64,000 bases of DNA. It comes from JAFGXW01 sp964634385 (GTDB lineage: Bacteria; Bacillota_I; Bacilli_A; Izemoplasmatales; Izemoplasmataceae). Within the stretch, counting starts at the first letter, position 1. Every line of letters starts with the position of its first letter. The DNA is taken from NCBI GenBank assembly GCA_964634385.1, contig CAZWIZ010000007.1, positions 13,511 through 77,510 of the forward strand, written 5' to 3'. This document shows positions 61,750-64,000 of the stretch, in pieces. The notes under the pieces were generated by a model. It did not search any database. It was not told where the DNA came from and worked only from the letters and a program-made list of their open reading frames with translations. The translations under genes were made by a program, and so were the position numbers.

Positions 61750-62754
61750 ATGGAAATTCAATACACAAGATTAAATATAAATAACAAGAGCATTCTTGAA
61801 ATGTTCCAAGCAGATATGAATATACAAAAGTATATTCATGTATCGGATAATTTTTATGAGTATCTGATATCATCAGAAAACATAATATATATGTTTATTG
61901 TCTTTGAAGGTATTTATGTTGGAGCAGTTCATATAGAAGTTAAGGATAGAACAGCCAATTTCTCTATAGAAGTACTTACTAAATATCAAAGAAGAGGAAT
62001 TGCATCGAAGGTGATTGAAGATCTTAAAAGAGATTATTTCAGGTTAGGTATTGATACATATAACGTTTCTATTGCATTCGATAATAAGCCATCACTCCAG
62101 TTGTTTAAGAACTCTGGATTTGACTATACTGGAGTTGAAGACAAGCTTCATATTTATCAGTACAAGATAAACAACAATAGTAAAAGGTTATTCCATGGTT
62201 CAATTTCAGAAGGAATAAGTAAATTAGTACCTATTTCAATATACAATGATGATAAAGTTAAAAATGTAGTGTATTTAACTGAAAACAAACCCTATGCCTT
62301 GTTCTATATATGGGATGGAGTAAGAAACAAGCGTAAAAAGAAATGGATTACATGTTGGATAGACAATGGTATTGTCCATTATGAGGAACAATTCTCGAAC
62401 CAACTGCAGAAATTTTATGATGGAGTTTCCGGATACTTATATAGTTTTAATGCTAACGACTTATTTGTTGAAGCAAAAGAAGAAGATATGTGGGTTAGTT
62501 TTAGTGAGGTAAAGGTAGATGCTACAGAATATGTACAAAATGTTTACAATAGAATAATGGAGTATGAGAGAAAAGGTAACGTTGTCATTCACAGATTTAA
62601 TGAGATAACCTTATTTGATAAAGAGATTGTTATTGATAAAATATCAAAGTATATAGTATCAAAGGGATTAGTAAATACTAATAGTGAACTTTCTAGATTT
62701 ATCGCTTCCAATCATGTTGATGCGTGGAACCGTGCCCAAAATATGATGAAGTGA
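61750..62754 (+). CDS. GNAT fused to ADP-ribosyltransferase-like domain
   Basis: This 334-aa protein has an N-terminal GNAT domain (1-140) with the acetyl-CoA loop YQRRGIASKVIEDL at 79-92 and a C-terminal domain (about 145-334) beginning RLFHGSISEGISKL and containing VVYLTENKPYALFYIWDG and VHYEEQF. The HGS, YLT and EEQ order resembles the H-Y-E arrangement of Arr/PARP-like ADP-ribosyltransferases, as in the broken gene just upstream, but this is inference. ATG 61750 follows GAGGTGA. It begins 19 bases after the broken gene. The function of such fusions is not known to me. Confidence 0.7.
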   Translation: MEIQYTRLNINNKSILEMFQADMNIQKYIHVSDNFYEYLISSENIIYMFIVFEGIYVGAVHIEVKDRTANFSIEVLTKYQRRGIASKVIEDLKRDYFRLGIDTYNVSIAFDNKPSLQLFKNSGFDYTGVEDKLHIYQYKINNNSKRLFHGSISEGISKLVPISIYNDDKVKNVVYLTENKPYALFYIWDGVRNKRKKKWITCWIDNGIVHYEEQFSNQLQKFYDGVSGYLYSFNANDLFVEAKEEDMWVSFSEVKVDATEYVQNVYNRIMEYERKGNVVIHRFNEITLFDKEIVIDKISKYIVSKGLVNTNSELSRFIASNHVDAWNRAQNMMK

Positions 62755-62815
62755 TTTCATAGATCAAAAGACGATATAGTTAGAACAAAAAGGAATTAGA
62801 AGGTGAGGGAATCAA

Positions 62816-63874
62816 ATGAAGAATGAATTACTTCAGATACTTGCTGAGGACGGATACATCTTGGATACAATGCTAAGCATCCCCAATGAGAACCATAAAA
62901 AACTAGTTTTATTTGTGAATGGCTCGGGTCCACATACATACAACACAAAACGCCAAAATGTTGACGGTAGTATATTCAATTATTTTGACTTATTTGCAAA
63001 GGAATTTACAGATAGAGGGATTGCATTCTGTCGCTTTAGTACACGAGGTGTTACAGATGGAGATGTACCACCGAACTATTCGAACATAAATGATACTGAG
63101 TATGCATCATATCTTCCTCATAACTTAACATGTGATCTCGATGTAATAATTAAATACTTGCGTTCAAATGGCTACCATGACAAGTCCATCTATTTACTTG
63201 GTTGGAGTGAAGGTACGATTATAGCACCGCTTGCAGTATTAAATTTTTCAATCAATATTGAAGGATTATTACTATGTGGATACTGTAATGAGAATCTTTA
63301 TGATACTTTATTATGGCAATTAAGTGGAAACTCGGAATTGCTCCAATACAGAAGACTATTTGATTATGATAAAAAGGGATATATTTCAAAGATTGATTTT
63401 GAAGAAGATAGAAACAAAGTAAAACCAACTTATTTTCCAAATATAACATTTGAGCAACTTGATATCGACGGAGACGGTAAAATAACAGAATTAGACTTTG
63501 TACTTAAAACAAAGAAACATCTTGATGAGATGATGAATGCCATAGATTCTAATGATGATGAATGGCTAAAGAGTAATAGAGGAGTTCAATTGAATTCTGC
63601 ATGGTTTAAGGAACATTTTTCTCTTGAACCAAACAGAAAAATATTGCCTAAGTTGAATATGCCAATCCACATTTTCTCAGGTGAGTATGATGCAATGACA
63701 CCGATTTTCTTTACAAAGGATATAGGGAAACAGTTTGACAAGTTAGGTAAGACAAATCTTACTACACACATATTTGAAAACCATGATCATGACTTAAACT
63801 ATTTACTATACATTATTAAGGGAAAGTTATCTGAAGGACTTCAATCAATATTTAATACTGTAGATGAGATATAA
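62816..63874 (+). CDS. Alpha/beta hydrolase with two EF-hand loops in the cap
   Basis: This 352-aa hydrolase has the nucleophile elbow GWSEG with Ser131, the acid Asp292 in GEYDAMTP and the histidine in FENHDHDLNY. Between core strands, an inserted region holds two EF-hand calcium-binding loops: DYDKKGYISKID (183-194) and DIDGDGKITELD (216-227). Calcium binding would then tune the cap. No signal peptide, so it is cytosolic. AGAAGGTGAGG precedes the ATG. It is the last gene before the right att-like repeat. Substrate unknown. Confidence 0.8.
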   Translation: MKNELLQILAEDGYILDTMLSIPNENHKKLVLFVNGSGPHTYNTKRQNVDGSIFNYFDLFAKEFTDRGIAFCRFSTRGVTDGDVPPNYSNINDTEYASYLPHNLTCDLDVIIKYLRSNGYHDKSIYLLGWSEGTIIAPLAVLNFSINIEGLLLCGYCNENLYDTLLWQLSGNSELLQYRRLFDYDKKGYISKIDFEEDRNKVKPTYFPNITFEQLDIDGDGKITELDFVLKTKKHLDEMMNAIDSNDDEWLKSNRGVQLNSAWFKEHFSLEPNRKILPKLNMPIHIFSGEYDAMTPIFFTKDIGKQFDKLGKTNLTTHIFENHDHDLNYLLYIIKGKLSEGLQSIFNTVDEI

Positions 63875-63937
63875 TTGAAGTGAAAAAAACTAAGTGAAAT
63901 CATATGAATGACATAATAAGTTGCAACTAAATGCGAT

Positions 63938-63994
63938 ACAACGAACCGTATCATAAATAATTGTAACTATTGACATGTAGAGTTTATCAAAGCC
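63938..63994 (+). repeat. att-like repeat, right copy
   Basis: Contains codons equivalent to NEPYHK and a stop (AACGAACCG then TATCATAAATAA), without any rlmH-like sequence further upstream, so it is a remnant of a gene end and not a gene copy. It aligns to 60396-60452 without gaps. AGTTGCAACT lies just left at 63919-63928. The window ends 6 bases after the repeat. Confidence 0.75.
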
Positions 63995-64000
63995 ATTGTG

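Larger units (their letters stand above)
60419..63960 (+). mobile_element. Putative SCC-like island inserted at rlmH
   Basis: The 3.5-kb segment between the two rlmH-end repeats carries four plus-strand genes that look like accessory cargo: GNAT, a broken ADP-ribosyltransferase-like gene, a GNAT-ADP-ribosyltransferase-like fusion and an alpha/beta hydrolase. Codons here appear somewhat richer in G and C than in the rest of the window (impression, not computed). AGTTGCAACT lies at both ends (60417-60426 and 63919-63928). No recombinase is seen; any ccr-type genes would have to lie right of the window or be absent. The exact boundaries depend on the crossover point in the repeat. Confidence 0.6.

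Noticed and set aside
1..64000. CRISPR arrays, insertion sequences, prophage
   Set aside because: No regularly spaced repeats, transposase or phage structural genes were seen in reading the window.

Overview
The window is AT-rich bacterial chromosome using the standard code: TGA ends genes such as the YwaF-like protein and pyruvate kinase, and Trp is TGG. Strong Shine-Dalgarno sites, TTGACA/TATAAT promoters, an LtaS-type sulfatase, PadR and TetR regulators, a KtrB/TrkH channel, TrmFO next to XerC, and YtxK-AckA and DnaE-pyruvate kinase neighbourhoods point to a low-GC Firmicute or a free-living Mollicutes relative (Izemoplasma/Acholeplasma-like). This placement is inference. Almost everything looks like ordinary chromosome until the last 3.6 kb.

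Layout. 1-6.2 kb: histidine utilisation operon (hutH truncated by the window edge, hutU, glutamate formimidoyltransferase, hutI, cyclodeaminase), taking histidine to glutamate with the one-carbon unit delivered to tetrahydrofolate. 6.3-12.5 kb: glycosyltransferases, a HlyIII protein, two tandem DegV fatty-acid-binding paralogues, a small P-loop kinase and a YwaF-like membrane protein. 12.6-15.1 kb: LtaS-like enzyme (minus strand), then a tRNA-His/Gln/Leu operon with promoter and terminator. 15.2-20.5 kb: two paralogous cation/proton antiporters, an ArsB/NhaD-type transporter, peroxiredoxin and YidD. 20.7-28.8 kb: YtxK-like methyltransferase, AckA, an Ig-like surface protein, DnaE, pyruvate kinase. 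28.9-35.5 kb: PadR regulator, RND efflux pump, TetR, MacB-like ABC exporter. 35.5-42.9 kb: B12-binding radical SAM protein, UvrB, a lipoprotein and a TetR-controlled ABC exporter on the minus strand. 43-50 kb: Ste24-like protease, a DUF2089/SHOCT-like stress module, two TrmA/RlmCD-family methyltransferases, PadR. 50-58.4 kb: a pair of perfect DnaA boxes, TetR, KtrB, LacI divergent from a GH13 enzyme, a double-thioredoxin lipoprotein, TrmFO, XerC. 58.5-60.4 kb: diguanylate cyclase and RlmH.

The most interesting structure is at the right end. The last codons of rlmH plus about 35 bp of downstream sequence recur 3542 bp further on (60396-60452 and 63938-63994, 46 of 57 positions identical by eye). 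The repeats bracket a cassette holding a GNAT acetyltransferase, a broken ADP-ribosyltransferase-like gene, a GNAT fused to a second ADP-ribosyltransferase-like domain, and an alpha/beta hydrolase with two EF-hand loops in its cap. The 3' end of rlmH (orfX) is the integration site of staphylococcal SCC elements, so this resembles an SCC-type island outside staphylococci. No recombinase is visible inside the bracketed segment. Each end carries the same 10-bp palindrome next to the att-like core.

Several local regulatory circuits can be read directly: inverted repeats over the promoters of the PadR, RND, TetR-ABC and RNA methyltransferase genes, and a TetR gene that appears to start at a non-canonical ATT codon.
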